Of a stretch of 64,000 nt of DNA, positions 15,422 to 24,188 are shown one piece after another. A model generated the notes under the pieces. The model saw only the letters and a program-made list of their open reading frames with translations. It made no database searches and was not told the origin of the DNA. The stretch is from the NCBI RefSeq assembly GCF_025630775.1, contig NZ_JAOSZE010000032.1, positions 62,001-126,000 on the forward strand, given 5' to 3'. Origin of the DNA: Actinoplanes sp. KI2 (GTDB taxonomy: Bacteria > Actinomycetota > Actinomycetes > Mycobacteriales > Micromonosporaceae). The translations under genes and the position numbers were made by a program. Numbering within the stretch: the first letter of the stretch is position 1; the number at the start of each line of letters is the position of its first letter.

Positions 15422-16183
15422 CTAGTGTGCGGTCCAGCCGCCGTCGATCGTGATCGACGCACCGGTGATCAGCGAGGCCGGTGGGGTGCACAGGTAGGCC
15501 ATCAGCTCGGCGACCTCGGCCGGCTCGATCAATCGCTTGATCGCCGCCCGGTCCAGCATGATCTTCTCGATCACCTCGTGCGGCGGGATGTCGTTGATCT
15601 CCGCCTGGTCCGCGATCTGCTTGTCGACCAGGGGCGTACGCACGAACGCCGGGCAGATGCAGTTTGACGTCACGCCGTGCGGCGCGCCCTCCAGGGCGGT
15701 GACCTTGGAGAGGCCCTCGAGCCCGTGCTTGGCGGCGACGTACGCCGACTTGTACGGCGAGGCCAGCAGACCGTGCACCGAGGAGATGTTCACGATCCGG
15801 CCCCAGCCGCGCTCGTACATGTGCGGCAGCACCCGCTTGGTCAGCCGGTACGGCGCCTCGACCATGACCCGCTGAATCAGCGCGAACCGGTCGTCCGGGA
15901 ACTCGGTCAGCGGCGCGACGACCTGCAGCCCGGCGTTGTTGACCAGCACGTCGACCGCGCCGGGCAGCTCGGCCACCGCCTCCGGGTCGCCGAGGTCGGC
16001 GACCAGCTCCCGCCCGCCGATCTGGACCGCCACCTCCTTCGCGGCGGCGCCGTTCACATCCACCACGATCACGTCCGCGCCCGCCTGCGCGAGCCGGGTG
16101 GCGCAGGCGCGCCCGATCCCGCTGCCGCCCCCGGTCACCAGGGCGGTGCGGCCCGAAAGATCCAGGTCGACCACAGTCGTCAT
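15422..16183 (-). CDS. 3-hydroxybutyrate dehydrogenase-type short-chain dehydrogenase
   Basis: A 253-residue classical SDR. The NAD-binding motif is VTGGGSGIG (residues 16-24), with NNAG in the middle and the catalytic Ser plus YVAAK (ISSVHGL then SAYVAAK). The sequence around LVDKQIADQA and the C-terminal ITGASITIDGGWTAH is typical of D-3-hydroxybutyrate dehydrogenases, which interconvert 3-hydroxybutyrate and acetoacetate. The substrate is inferred. ATG 16183 is used because the frame upstream runs through the motif-rich promoter. It is the first gene of the SDR-PucR operon. Confidence 0.85.
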   Translation of the reverse strand: MTTVVDLDLSGRTALVTGGGSGIGRACATRLAQAGADVIVVDVNGAAAKEVAVQIGGRELVADLGDPEAVAELPGAVDVLVNNAGLQVVAPLTEFPDDRFALIQRVMVEAPYRLTKRVLPHMYERGWGRIVNISSVHGLLASPYKSAYVAAKHGLEGLSKVTALEGAPHGVTSNCICPAFVRTPLVDKQIADQAEINDIPPHEVIEKIMLDRAAIKRLIEPAEVAELMAYLCTPPASLITGASITIDGGWTAH

Positions 16184-16217
16184 GCTCGTGAACCTACGGC
16201 CCACCGTCGGCCGCCGC

Positions 16218-16237
16218 ACATGTGTGCGCCCCACACA
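16218..16237. promoter_or_regulatory. Inverted repeat upstream of the SDR-PucR operon
   Basis: ACATGTGTGCGCCCCACACA lies 34 bases before the SDR start. A further GGTGTGCGCCAC follows at 16252-16263. It closely matches the element at 13422-13440 before the hydrolase gene, sharing GTGCG and CCCACA. Confidence 0.5.
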
Positions 16238-16317
16238 CCCGGGCATTTGGCGGTGTGCGCCACTTTTCCCGAGGCGGCACGCTCAACGCGACACAAGCAC
16301 CGGTGCACGGCGCCGCC

Positions 16318-17511
16318 TCAAGGCCCGCCGTTGTCCGGGGCGAGCCCGGCGGTGAGCCGGTCCCACAGCCGGCCCGCGCCGGCGGCCAGGCACCCGTCCA
16401 CCACCGCGTCGTCGCCGAGCGCGCTCACCCGCATGGGCGGCACCACCGGCGCCAGCTCGCGGACCCGGTCGGCGACCCGGCCGAGGAAGTCGGCGGCCTG
16501 CCCCACGCCGCCGCCCAGCACGATCAGGTGAGGGTCGGCGACCGCGATGACGGCGCACACCGCCCGCGCGATGAGCGTCGCCTCAGCCTCGACGACACCC
16601 TGCGCGCGGGCGTCGCCGCGGGTCGCCGCCTCGAAGACCGTGCGCGCGGAGAGCGGGCCGTGCATGCCGGCCCGCCGGGCGGCCCGGACGATGCCGCCCG
16701 CCGACGCGACGCTCTCCAGGCCGCCGAGCCGGCGCGCGTCGGCGGGGTCGGCCCGGTCGTCGTCCATCGGCAGGAAGCCGATCTCGCCGGCCGCGCCGTG
16801 TGCGCCGCGGTGCAGCCTGCCGTCGATGACCAGGCCCATGCCGATCCCGGTGCCGATCGAGACGAACGCGAAGCTGGCCACGTCCCGGCCGTGCCCGTGT
16901 GCCTGCTCGGCCAGGGCGGCGGCGTCGATGTCGTTCTCCAGCACCAGCTCGGTGCCGAACGCGCGGCGCAGGTCGCGCAGCACGGCCGGCTCGCCCCAGC
17001 CGGGGAGCCCGGCCGCGAGGGTGAGGGTCTCGTGGGCCGGGTCGTAGATGCCGGGGCTGCCGAGAACGGTCTGGCCGAGCGCGCCGGGACCGAAGCCGGC
17101 CTCGGCGCGCAGCTGCGCACCGAGCTTGGCCAGCGCGGTCACCCGGCCGGGACCGGTGCGCGCCCGCGCCCGCAGCGTGGCCCGGGCGCGCACGGCACCG
17201 GCGGCGTCGGCGATCGCCCCGCGCAGGTACTGGCCGCCCACGTCGAGCCCGAGGGCGAAACCGGCGTCGGGGTTCACCTCGTAGAGCACGGCGGCCGGCC
17301 CGGGTACGCCGGTGCGGACCCCGGCCGGGCGGATCAGGCCGGCCAGTTCCAGGTTGCCGAGGGCGAGCGACACGGTGTTCTTCGCGAGCCCGGAGATGCG
17401 CGCCAGGTCGGCCCGGGACAGCGACTTCGTGGCGCGGATGTGGTCGAGCATCAGCTGCTCGTTGAGCGCGCGGATGAGACGCGGCCGCGCGGCCGAGCCG
17501 GAAACCGCCAT
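16318..17511 (-). CDS. ROK family transcriptional regulator
   Basis: A 397-residue repressor-type ROK protein. The N-terminal winged helix (ALNEQLMLDHIRATKSLSRA, LARISGLAKNTVSLALGNLE) binds DNA. The rest is the sugar-kinase-like ROK fold with LGLDVGGQYLRGAIA and AHGAAGEIGFLP. The zinc motif CxCGxxGC expected after GEIG is absent. GGAGGAA stands well placed before ATG 17511. It is divergent from the ROK kinase and importer operon; the 22-bp direct repeats between them are its likely operators, with a sugar or sugar phosphate as effector (inference). Confidence 0.9.
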   Translation of the reverse strand: MAVSGSAARPRLIRALNEQLMLDHIRATKSLSRADLARISGLAKNTVSLALGNLELAGLIRPAGVRTGVPGPAAVLYEVNPDAGFALGLDVGGQYLRGAIADAAGAVRARATLRARARTGPGRVTALAKLGAQLRAEAGFGPGALGQTVLGSPGIYDPAHETLTLAAGLPGWGEPAVLRDLRRAFGTELVLENDIDAAALAEQAHGHGRDVASFAFVSIGTGIGMGLVIDGRLHRGAHGAAGEIGFLPMDDDRADPADARRLGGLESVASAGGIVRAARRAGMHGPLSARTVFEAATRGDARAQGVVEAEATLIARAVCAVIAVADPHLIVLGGGVGQAADFLGRVADRVRELAPVVPPMRVSALGDDAVVDGCLAAGAGRLWDRLTAGLAPDNGGP

Positions 17512-17567
17512 GCATCTTCCTCCGTTACCGACTCTTCACGGGAAGCTCTTGTCCGGGACGAGATCGA

Positions 17568-17616
17568 TAGTCTACCTTCCTAACCATCAGACGGTAGTCA
17601 GCCTTACTAACAATCA
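17568..17616. promoter_or_regulatory. Two 22-bp direct repeats in the ROK regulator/kinase divergent region
   Basis: Positions 17568-17589 and 17595-17616 match at 18 of 22 bases. Both begin TAGTC, contain CCTT and CTAAC, and end ATCA. The starts are 27 bases apart. The region is A/T-rich compared with its surroundings and lies between the divergent starts at 17511 and 17648, as expected for operators of the ROK repressor. Confidence 0.65.
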
Positions 17617-17647
17617 TTTGCGGAACGCAAGAACGTTGGGAGGCGGT

Positions 17648-18589
17648 ATGCCGGCGGTCGTGCTCGGCATCGACTTCGGCGGCACCAAGATCGCCGTTGC
17701 GGTCGGTGACCTCGACGGTAACCGGCTCGGCGCCGTGACCGTCCCGGCCGCCGCCGAGTCCGGGGCGGCGGCCAGCCTGTCCGCGGCCATCGACGCGGGG
17801 CGCGGGCTGCTGGCCCGGGTGGCACCGGGCAGCACGCTGGCCGGCCTCGGCGTGTCGACCTTCGGCATTCCCGGCCCGAGTGGGGTGGCACTGGCCCCGG
17901 CCATCGACGGCTGGGCCGAGCTGCCGCTCGGCCGTGAGCTGGGCGCCGCCTTCGACCGGGTGCCGATCCGGCTGGTCACCGACGTCAAGGCGGCCGCGCA
18001 GGTCGAGGCCGACCGCGGTGCGCTGGCCGGCTGCGACCCGGCGGTCTACCTCAACCTGGGCACCGGGCTGGCGGTCGCGATCGTGGCGGGCGGCTCGGTC
18101 CTCGCCGGGCGCCACGGCGCCTCCGGCGAGATCGGCTACAACCTGCGCGGTCTCGGCGACGTGGGGCTCCGGCTCGACGACCGTACGCCGCTGGAGGCGA
18201 CGGTCAGCGGCGGCGCGCTGCTCGCCGCCGCCGCCCGGGTGATTCCCGGGATCACCGTATCCGAGTTTTTCCAAGCGGTGGCTGAGGATCGCGCGCTCGC
18301 CGGAGTGCTCGACGCCTTCCTCACCGAACTCTCCTTTCACCTCGTGAACCTCGCCGTCGCCGTGGACCCGCAGCGGATCGCGGTCGGCGGCGGACTGGTG
18401 CGCTCGTGGGACCTGATCGGCCCGCGACTGCGCGCGGCGCTGGACGCCGCCGTTCCCTACCCACCCGAACTCGTCATTGCCGCTTTCCCCTTCGACGCGC
18501 CACTGATCGGGGCCCTGGCCCTCGGTGTGGCGGCCGCCCGAGAACGGCCCACCGGCGTCGTCACCCTCCAGAAGGGAATTCCAGGATGA
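17648..18589 (+). CDS. ROK family sugar kinase
   Basis: A 313-residue ROK-fold kinase, usually phosphorylating glucose, N-acetylglucosamine or N-acetylmannosamine with ATP. The phosphate-binding motif IDFGGTKIAVAVG lies near residue 7. The catalytic Asp is in LVTDVKAAAQVEAD, and NLGTGLAVAIVAGG and GASGEIGY follow. The usual zinc site (EIGH with a later CxCGxxGC) is missing: Tyr replaces His and there are no cysteines. GGGAGG precedes ATG 17648; the longer frame would cross the operators. Its stop overlaps the binding-protein start (ATGA), tying the kinase to the importer. Confidence 0.87.
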   Translation: MPAVVLGIDFGGTKIAVAVGDLDGNRLGAVTVPAAAESGAAASLSAAIDAGRGLLARVAPGSTLAGLGVSTFGIPGPSGVALAPAIDGWAELPLGRELGAAFDRVPIRLVTDVKAAAQVEADRGALAGCDPAVYLNLGTGLAVAIVAGGSVLAGRHGASGEIGYNLRGLGDVGLRLDDRTPLEATVSGGALLAAAARVIPGITVSEFFQAVAEDRALAGVLDAFLTELSFHLVNLAVAVDPQRIAVGGGLVRSWDLIGPRLRAALDAAVPYPPELVIAAFPFDAPLIGALALGVAAARERPTGVVTLQKGIPG

Positions 18590-20274
18590 GACCGAGCAAG
18601 AGCCTGATCGCCGTGCTGGCGGTGGGCCTCGTGTTGTCCGCGTGCAGCGGGAAGTCGACGTCCCCGACCGCCACCGACCAGAGTGCCGCCGGCACCGACG
18701 GGCCGCACAAGCCGGGCGGCACGGTCACCATCGCCAACACCACCGGGCAGACCTGGCCCTGTCAGTTCAACCCGTTCAACCCGGCGCAGAACCAGCAGGT
18801 GCTCGGGTTCGTCTACGAGCCGCTGGTGCACGTCTCCGTGGTCGGCAACTCGGCCGAGACCCCGATGCTCGCCACCGGGTACAAGTGGAGCGCCGACCTC
18901 AAGTCGCTCGTGTTCACCATCCGCGACGGGGTGAAGTGGAGCGACGGGCAGCCGTTCGGCGCCGAGGACGTGGCGTACACGTTCAACCTGATGAAGGCCC
19001 ACCCGGCGCTGGATCTGTTCGCGCTGTGGAGCGGCGCCGGGCTGACCGGGGTCGCCGCCGCCGGCAACCAGGTCACGATGACCTTCGACAAGGCCGCGAA
19101 GCCGTACTTCTACAACGTCGCCGACCAGGTCGGCATCGTGCCCAAGCACATCTTCTCGGCCGGCGAGGCCGCGGCGCACCCGGACACCTGGACCAACCCG
19201 AAGCCGATCGGCACCGGACCGTACCTGCTGAGCACGTGCGGCCCGAACAACATCGAGTACACCGCGAATCCGGCGTTCTGGCAGCCCGGCAAGCCCTGGA
19301 TCCAGAAGGTCGAGTACCCGGCGTACCTGGACAACGCCCCCGCCAACAACGACCTGGCCAGCGGCAAGGCACAGTGGGGCGGGCAGTTCATCCCGAACAT
19401 CAAGGCGTTCTACCTGGCCAAGTCGGGCAACAACCACACCTGGTCGCCGCCGCTGCTCAACGTCGGCCTGTTCCCGAACCTGGACCCGTCGCACCCGGCC
19501 ACCAGCAAGCTTCCGGTGCGCCAGGCGATCGCCGCGGCCCTGGACCGCAACCAGATCGCGCTGATCGGCGAGGGCGGCCAGCAGCCGGCCGCCAACCAGA
19601 CCGGCGTGGTGACGCCGACCTTCCAGAAGTACTTCGACCAGGCCGCGCTGGCCGCCTCCGGGTACGACAAGCCGGACCCGGACAAGGCCAAGACGCTGCT
19701 GGCGAGCGCCGGCTACTCGCCGGCCAACCCGCTGAAGCTGACGGTCATCACGATCACCGGCTACACCGACTGGGACGCCTCGCTCGCCGTGGTCAAGCAG
19801 CAGCTGCAGCCGATCGGCATCGACCTGACCGTCGACGACCTGGCCCAGCAGGCGTTCCTCAGCAAGCTCTACACCGGCGACTTCGACCTGGCCTACTACT
19901 CCGAGCAGAACAGCGGCCCGTCGCCCTACTACGAGCTGCGGCAGATCTTGTACTCCAAGAACTCGGCGCCGATCGGCAAGAACGCGAGCTCCAACTTCGA
20001 GCGCTACCACAACGACGAGGCCGACAAGCTGCTCGACCAGTACGCCACCGCGGACGACGCCGGCCAGGTGGCGATCGTCAAACAGCTCTCCGCGCTGATG
20101 CTGCGGGACGTGCCGATGATCCCGACCACCGGCTCGGTGGACTGGTTCCAGTACAACACCGCGGACATCCTGGGATGGCCGACGCCGAGCAACCCGTACG
20201 CGGAGCCGTCGCCGTACAAGGTGCCGGACAACGAACAGGTGCTGCTGCACCTGTACTCCAAGGCCGCGCAGTAG
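18586..20274 (+). CDS. ABC transporter substrate-binding lipoprotein (SBP family 5, Opp/Dpp type)
   Basis: A 562-residue extracellular lipoprotein. The signal peptide ends at the lipobox LSAC (Cys20). Family-5 landmarks follow: FVYEPLVHVS, YKWSADLKSLVFTIRDGVKWSDGQPF, then PVRQAIAAALDR. Family 5 is best known for peptides and nickel but also serves oligosaccharides. Here it is translationally coupled to a ROK sugar kinase, so a sugar ligand is likelier than a peptide (inference). It is the second gene of the kinase-importer operon. Confidence 0.92.
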   Translation: MRPSKSLIAVLAVGLVLSACSGKSTSPTATDQSAAGTDGPHKPGGTVTIANTTGQTWPCQFNPFNPAQNQQVLGFVYEPLVHVSVVGNSAETPMLATGYKWSADLKSLVFTIRDGVKWSDGQPFGAEDVAYTFNLMKAHPALDLFALWSGAGLTGVAAAGNQVTMTFDKAAKPYFYNVADQVGIVPKHIFSAGEAAAHPDTWTNPKPIGTGPYLLSTCGPNNIEYTANPAFWQPGKPWIQKVEYPAYLDNAPANNDLASGKAQWGGQFIPNIKAFYLAKSGNNHTWSPPLLNVGLFPNLDPSHPATSKLPVRQAIAAALDRNQIALIGEGGQQPAANQTGVVTPTFQKYFDQAALAASGYDKPDPDKAKTLLASAGYSPANPLKLTVITITGYTDWDASLAVVKQQLQPIGIDLTVDDLAQQAFLSKLYTGDFDLAYYSEQNSGPSPYYELRQILYSKNSAPIGKNASSNFERYHNDEADKLLDQYATADDAGQVAIVKQLSALMLRDVPMIPTTGSVDWFQYNTADILGWPTPSNPYAEPSPYKVPDNEQVLLHLYSKAAQ

Positions 20275-20302
20275 CAGCCCGGCCGGAGAGGAGGGCCCGC
20301 CC

Positions 20303-21292
20303 ATGAGATACGTGCTGCGGCGCATGGGATTCTTCGCGCTCACCTTGTGGGCGGCGCTCACCATCAACTTCTTCCTCCCGCGGTTCATGCCGGGCAGCCC
20401 GTTGCAGGCGCTGCGCGCGCGGACCTACAACAAGCTCTCCCCGGCCGCGCTGGAGGAGATGCTGACCTCGTTCGGGTACAAGCCGCACGAGAACGTCGGC
20501 GTGCAGTACCTCGACTACCTCGGCCACATGTTCACCGGGAACTGGGGCGTCTCGATCGGGTCCGCCCTCGGCGAGCCGATCACCAAGATCGTCGGGCAGG
20601 CGCTGCCGTGGACGCTCGGCCTGGTCGGGGTCGCGACCGTGCTGGCGTTCGTGGCCGGCTCGGTGATCGGGGTGCTGGCCGGCTGGCGGCGGGGCGGCGC
20701 CCTCGACTCGATCCTGCCGTCGGTGTTCGTGGTGACCTCGGCCCTGCCGTACTTCTGGGTCGGTCTGCTGTTGATCCTGTTCTTCTCGGTGTGGACCGGC
20801 GGCTGGCTGCCCAGCGACTTCAACTACGACAGCAGCGTGCAGCCGGGGCTCACCCCCCAGTTCGTCGGCGACGTGCTGCGGCACGCCATCCTGCCCGGGC
20901 TCACCATCTTCATCACGGCCGTCGGCGGCTGGGTGCTGACCATGCGCAACAACATGATCAGCACCCTGGCCGAGGACTACATCCGGATGGGACGGGCGAA
21001 GGGCCTGACCAATCGGAAGATCATGTATCAGTACGCGGCGCGCAACGCGTTCCTGCCCAACCTGTCCGGCTTCGCGATGTCGCTCGGCTTCGTCATCTCC
21101 GGCGCCATCCTCGTCGAGTACGTCTTCAACTACCCCGGACTCGGCTACCTGCTCTACAACGCCGTGCAGAACACCGACTACCCGCTGATGCAGGTGCTGT
21201 TCATGCTCTTCACCGTCGCGGTGCTGGTCTCGGTGCTGCTCTGCGACTTCGCGACCGCGTGGCTCGACCCGCGCTCCCGGGCGAAGGGGTGA
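20303..21292 (+). CDS. ABC transporter permease (DppB/OppB type)
   Basis: A 329-residue inner-membrane permease with the DppB pattern. MRYVLRRMGFFALTLWAAL forms the first helix and PRFMPGSPL comes early. The cytoplasmic EAA-like loop (DYIRMGRAKGLTNRKIMYQY) contacts the ATPases. About six membrane spans are visible, the last with FVISGAILVEYVFNYPGLG. GGAGAGGAGG stands before ATG 20303. Part of the operon 17648-24137. Confidence 0.95.
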   Translation: MRYVLRRMGFFALTLWAALTINFFLPRFMPGSPLQALRARTYNKLSPAALEEMLTSFGYKPHENVGVQYLDYLGHMFTGNWGVSIGSALGEPITKIVGQALPWTLGLVGVATVLAFVAGSVIGVLAGWRRGGALDSILPSVFVVTSALPYFWVGLLLILFFSVWTGGWLPSDFNYDSSVQPGLTPQFVGDVLRHAILPGLTIFITAVGGWVLTMRNNMISTLAEDYIRMGRAKGLTNRKIMYQYAARNAFLPNLSGFAMSLGFVISGAILVEYVFNYPGLGYLLYNAVQNTDYPLMQVLFMLFTVAVLVSVLLCDFATAWLDPRSRAKG

Positions 21293-21296
21293 GGCC

Positions 21297-22214
21297 GTGA
21301 CGGCGCTGCTGACCACGGCGGGCCCGGCCACCGCGCCGGCCCGCCGCCGCGGCGGGTTCCTGCGCGCCGTGCTGCGCAGCCGCAAGGCCCTGATCGGCCT
21401 GGCCATCTTCGGCGTCTTCACGGTCCTGGCGGCCGTGCCGGAGCTGTTCACCCCGGTCACCGAGCCGAACAAGCTCGCCTTCCCGCCGGCCCTGCCGCCA
21501 TCCGGCGAGCACCCGCTCGGCACCACCTCGCTGGGGCAGGACATCTGGGCGCAGCTGGTCTACGGCACCCGCCAGTCGCTGGTGATCGCGCTGGTGGCCG
21601 GGTTCTTCGCGACCGTGCTCTCGGTGCTGGTCGGCGTCTCGGCCGCCTACCTGGGCGGCCTCGCCGACGACGTGTTCTCGATGGTCATCAACATCTTCCT
21701 GATCATCCCGACCTTCCCGCTGATCATCATCCTGGCCACGTACGCCGGGAAGGGCACCTCCACGGTGGTCCTCGTCGTGCTGGTCGTCACCGGATGGTCG
21801 TACGGCGCCAACCAGATGCGGGCGCAGGCGCTGTCCCTGCGCAACCGCGACTTCCTCGAGTCGGCGCGGGTCCGCGGCGAGCGGCGGTCGTACATCATCG
21901 TCGCCGAGATGCTGCCCACCATGACCTCGCTGATCGTCGCGAACTTCCTGGGCGCGGCCCTCTACTCGGTACTGACCGCGGCCGGGCTGCAGTTCCTCGG
22001 CCTCGGCGACCCCAACGCGATCAGCTGGGGAACGATGCTCTACTGGTCGCAGAACCAGCAGGCGCTGCAGAGCGGCATGCCCCTCTGGTCGATCGCGCCG
22101 GGCCTCTGCGTGGCCCTGCTCGGCATCTCGTTCGCGCTGCTCAACTACGCCTTCGACGAGCTCGGCAACCCCGCTCTGCGACCCGTACGGAGGCGTCGTC
22201 GTGCCACTGCTTGA
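21297..22214 (+). CDS. ABC transporter permease (DppC/OppC type)
   Basis: A 305-residue partner permease. The N-terminal helix LIGLAIFGVFTVLAAVPELF and HPLGTTSLGQDIWAQLVYGTR are typical of the DppC group. The coupling loop is RDFLESARVRGERRSYIIV. Late helices carry LQFLGLGDPNAISWGTML. The start is GTG 21297, four bases past the preceding stop. Its 3' end overlaps the first ATPase gene by 14 bases. Confidence 0.95.
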   Translation: MTALLTTAGPATAPARRRGGFLRAVLRSRKALIGLAIFGVFTVLAAVPELFTPVTEPNKLAFPPALPPSGEHPLGTTSLGQDIWAQLVYGTRQSLVIALVAGFFATVLSVLVGVSAAYLGGLADDVFSMVINIFLIIPTFPLIIILATYAGKGTSTVVLVVLVVTGWSYGANQMRAQALSLRNRDFLESARVRGERRSYIIVAEMLPTMTSLIVANFLGAALYSVLTAAGLQFLGLGDPNAISWGTMLYWSQNQQALQSGMPLWSIAPGLCVALLGISFALLNYAFDELGNPALRPVRRRRRATA

Positions 22215-23172
22215 GGTCCAGCACCTGCGGGTCGAGTACGCCGCCGACCGCCCGGCGGTGGCGGTCGACGACGTCAGCTTCACCGTCGGCGAGGGCGAGT
22301 TCGTCGGCGTCGTCGGCGAGTCCGGCTGCGGCAAGTCCACCCTGCTGTTCGCGCTGGCCCGGCTGCTCAGCCCGCCGGCCGAGATCACCGGAGGCAGCGT
22401 CGAGTTCCGCGGCCGGAACCTGGTGACGATGACCGAGAAGCAGCTGAGCCTGCTGCGCTGGCGGGACTTCTCGGTGGTCATGCAGAGCGCCATGAACGCG
22501 CTGAACCCGGTGGCCTCGGTCGGCGCCCAGTTCGCCGACGCCCTGACCGCGCACGGCCGGTTCACCAAGGCGGAGATCGCCGAGCGCTCGGTCGAGGTGC
22601 TCCGCCTGGTCGGGATCGACCCGATCCACCTGCGTAGCCACCCCCACCAGCTCAGCGGCGGCATGCGGCAGCGTGCCATGATCGCGATGGCGCTGCTGTT
22701 CACGCCCGATCTCGTGATCATGGACGAGCCGACCTCGGCGCTCGACGTGGTCGCCCAGCGCGCGCTCATGGTGCAGATCCGCCAGCTGCAGTCCCAGCTG
22801 GGCTTCGCGGTCGTCTTCGTCACCCACGACATGTCCCTGGTCAGCCACTTCTCCGACCAGCTGCTCGTGATGTACGCCGGCCAGGTCGTCGAGGCCGGCC
22901 CGACCCGGACCGTCTTCGACCGGCCCGCGCACCCGTACAGCCGCGGGCTGCTCGACGCCTTCCCGTCGGTCCGCGGGCCCCGGGTGCCGCTCACCGGCAT
23001 CCCGGGCAGCCCGCCCGACCTGTCCCGGCCCACGGCGGGCTGCCGGTTCCAGCCGCGCTGCCCGGTCGCCCTGCCCGAGTGCGCGACCACCCGGCCGCCG
23101 CTCTACCAGGTCGGATCGGCCCACAGCCGGTGCCTGCTCAACGCCCCGGCGCCGGAGGAGGTGAAGTCATGA
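22201..23172 (+). CDS. ABC transporter ATP-binding protein (DppD/OppD type)
   Basis: A 323-residue ATPase. Walker A is GESGCGKST (residues 39-47), the signature is LSGGMRQR, and Walker B is LVIMDEPTSALD with the switch His in VTHDM. The C-terminal oligopeptide-transporter extension contains CRFQPRCPVALPEC, the cysteine cluster seen in this subgroup. It starts at GTG 22201 within the preceding permease gene and overlaps the next ATPase (ATGA). Confidence 0.95.
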   Translation: MPLLEVQHLRVEYAADRPAVAVDDVSFTVGEGEFVGVVGESGCGKSTLLFALARLLSPPAEITGGSVEFRGRNLVTMTEKQLSLLRWRDFSVVMQSAMNALNPVASVGAQFADALTAHGRFTKAEIAERSVEVLRLVGIDPIHLRSHPHQLSGGMRQRAMIAMALLFTPDLVIMDEPTSALDVVAQRALMVQIRQLQSQLGFAVVFVTHDMSLVSHFSDQLLVMYAGQVVEAGPTRTVFDRPAHPYSRGLLDAFPSVRGPRVPLTGIPGSPPDLSRPTAGCRFQPRCPVALPECATTRPPLYQVGSAHSRCLLNAPAPEEVKS

Positions 23173-24137
23173 CCGAGTTGCTCCGGACCCGAGGGCTCAC
23201 CCGGCACTTCAAGGTGGGCGGGACGTTCTCCGGCAAGCGGCTGCACGCCGTCGACGACGTCGACCTGACCATCGAGGACCGCGAGATCGTCGCGCTGGTG
23301 GGGGAGAGCGGCAGCGGCAAGTCGACCATCGCGCGGCTGCTGGCCCGGGTCTATGAACCCACCGCGGGGGAGATCTTCTACCGCGGGCGGTCGCTGGCCC
23401 GGCTGCGCCGGCGCCGGGACCTGCTGGCCTACCGCGGCGACGTGCCGATGGTCTTCCAGGACCCATTCAGCTCGCTGAACCCGGCGTACCGCGTCGACCA
23501 CGGCATCATGCGGGGGCTGATCCTGCACCGGCCGGAGCTGGATGCCGCCGGCCGGCGGGCCGAGGCGGTGCGGGTCGTCGAGGCCGTCGGGCTGCACCCG
23601 GCCGGCGAGATCCTGCAGCGCTACCCGTACGAGCTCTCCGGCGGCCAGCGTCAGCGCATCGGCTTCGCCCAGGCACTGGCCTACCGCCCCAAGCTGATCA
23701 TCGCGGACGAGCCGGTGTCCATGCTGGACGTGTCCATCCGGATCGGGCTGCTCAACCTGATGGCGACGCTGCGCGAGGACGCCGGCGTGTCGATTCTCTA
23801 CATCACGCACGACATCGCCAGCGCCCGCTACCTGTCCGACCGCGTCGCGGTCATGTACGGCGGCCACATCGTCGAGGCCGGCCCCACCGACGACGTGCTG
23901 GGCGACCCCCGGCACCCGTACACCCGGCTGCTGGTCTCGGCCGTGCCCGATCCCCGGGCGCCGCTCGACCCGGACGCGGCCCTCGACCGCGGCGAGCCGC
24001 CGAGAGTGGTGGACCCGGCGCCCGGTTGCCGGTTCCGGGCGCGCTGCCCGCTCGCCGTCGACCGCTGCGCGGTGGAGACGCCGCTGCTGCGGGATCTGGC
24101 CCCGCGACACAGCGCCGCCTGCCACGTGGCGTCCTAG
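23169..24137 (+). CDS. ABC transporter ATP-binding protein (DppF/OppF type)
   Basis: A 322-residue second ATPase. Walker A is GESGSGKST, the Q-loop sits in MVFQDPFSSLNP, the signature is LSGGQRQR, and Walker B is LIIADEPVSMLD with YITHD. The C-terminal cysteine extension is CRFRARCPLA. ATG 23169 overlaps the previous stop; the longer frame from 23079 is rejected. It closes the ROK kinase-importer operon, and its stop codon lies inside the strong hairpin at 24133-24180. Confidence 0.95.
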   Translation: MTELLRTRGLTRHFKVGGTFSGKRLHAVDDVDLTIEDREIVALVGESGSGKSTIARLLARVYEPTAGEIFYRGRSLARLRRRRDLLAYRGDVPMVFQDPFSSLNPAYRVDHGIMRGLILHRPELDAAGRRAEAVRVVEAVGLHPAGEILQRYPYELSGGQRQRIGFAQALAYRPKLIIADEPVSMLDVSIRIGLLNLMATLREDAGVSILYITHDIASARYLSDRVAVMYGGHIVEAGPTDDVLGDPRHPYTRLLVSAVPDPRAPLDPDAALDRGEPPRVVDPAPGCRFRARCPLAVDRCAVETPLLRDLAPRHSAACHVAS

Positions 24138-24180
24138 GCCTGTCCTGCCGCTCACGTGGGAGCGGCAGGACAGGCCTAGG
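24133..24180. terminator. Perfect 21-bp stem hairpin ending the importer operon
   Basis: Bases 24133-24153 pair perfectly with 24160-24180 around the loop ACGTGG. The stem begins CCTAGGCC and includes the TAG stop of the last ATPase gene. There is no T-run, but the stem is very stable. It ends nine bases before the next GTG start, so it may also affect initiation there. Confidence 0.8.
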
Positions 24181-24188
24181 CTGGGGCG

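Noticed and set aside
13409..15667. Long plus-strand open frame opposite the PucR regulator
   Set aside because: High GC leaves stop-poor antisense frames; the Arg/Gly/Pro-rich translation has no domain, and the minus-strand gene has clear motifs.
18457..20388. 643-codon minus-strand frame opposite the binding lipoprotein
   Set aside because: Mirror of a strongly supported gene with signal peptide and lipobox; the translation is Val/Arg/Gly-rich with no motif.
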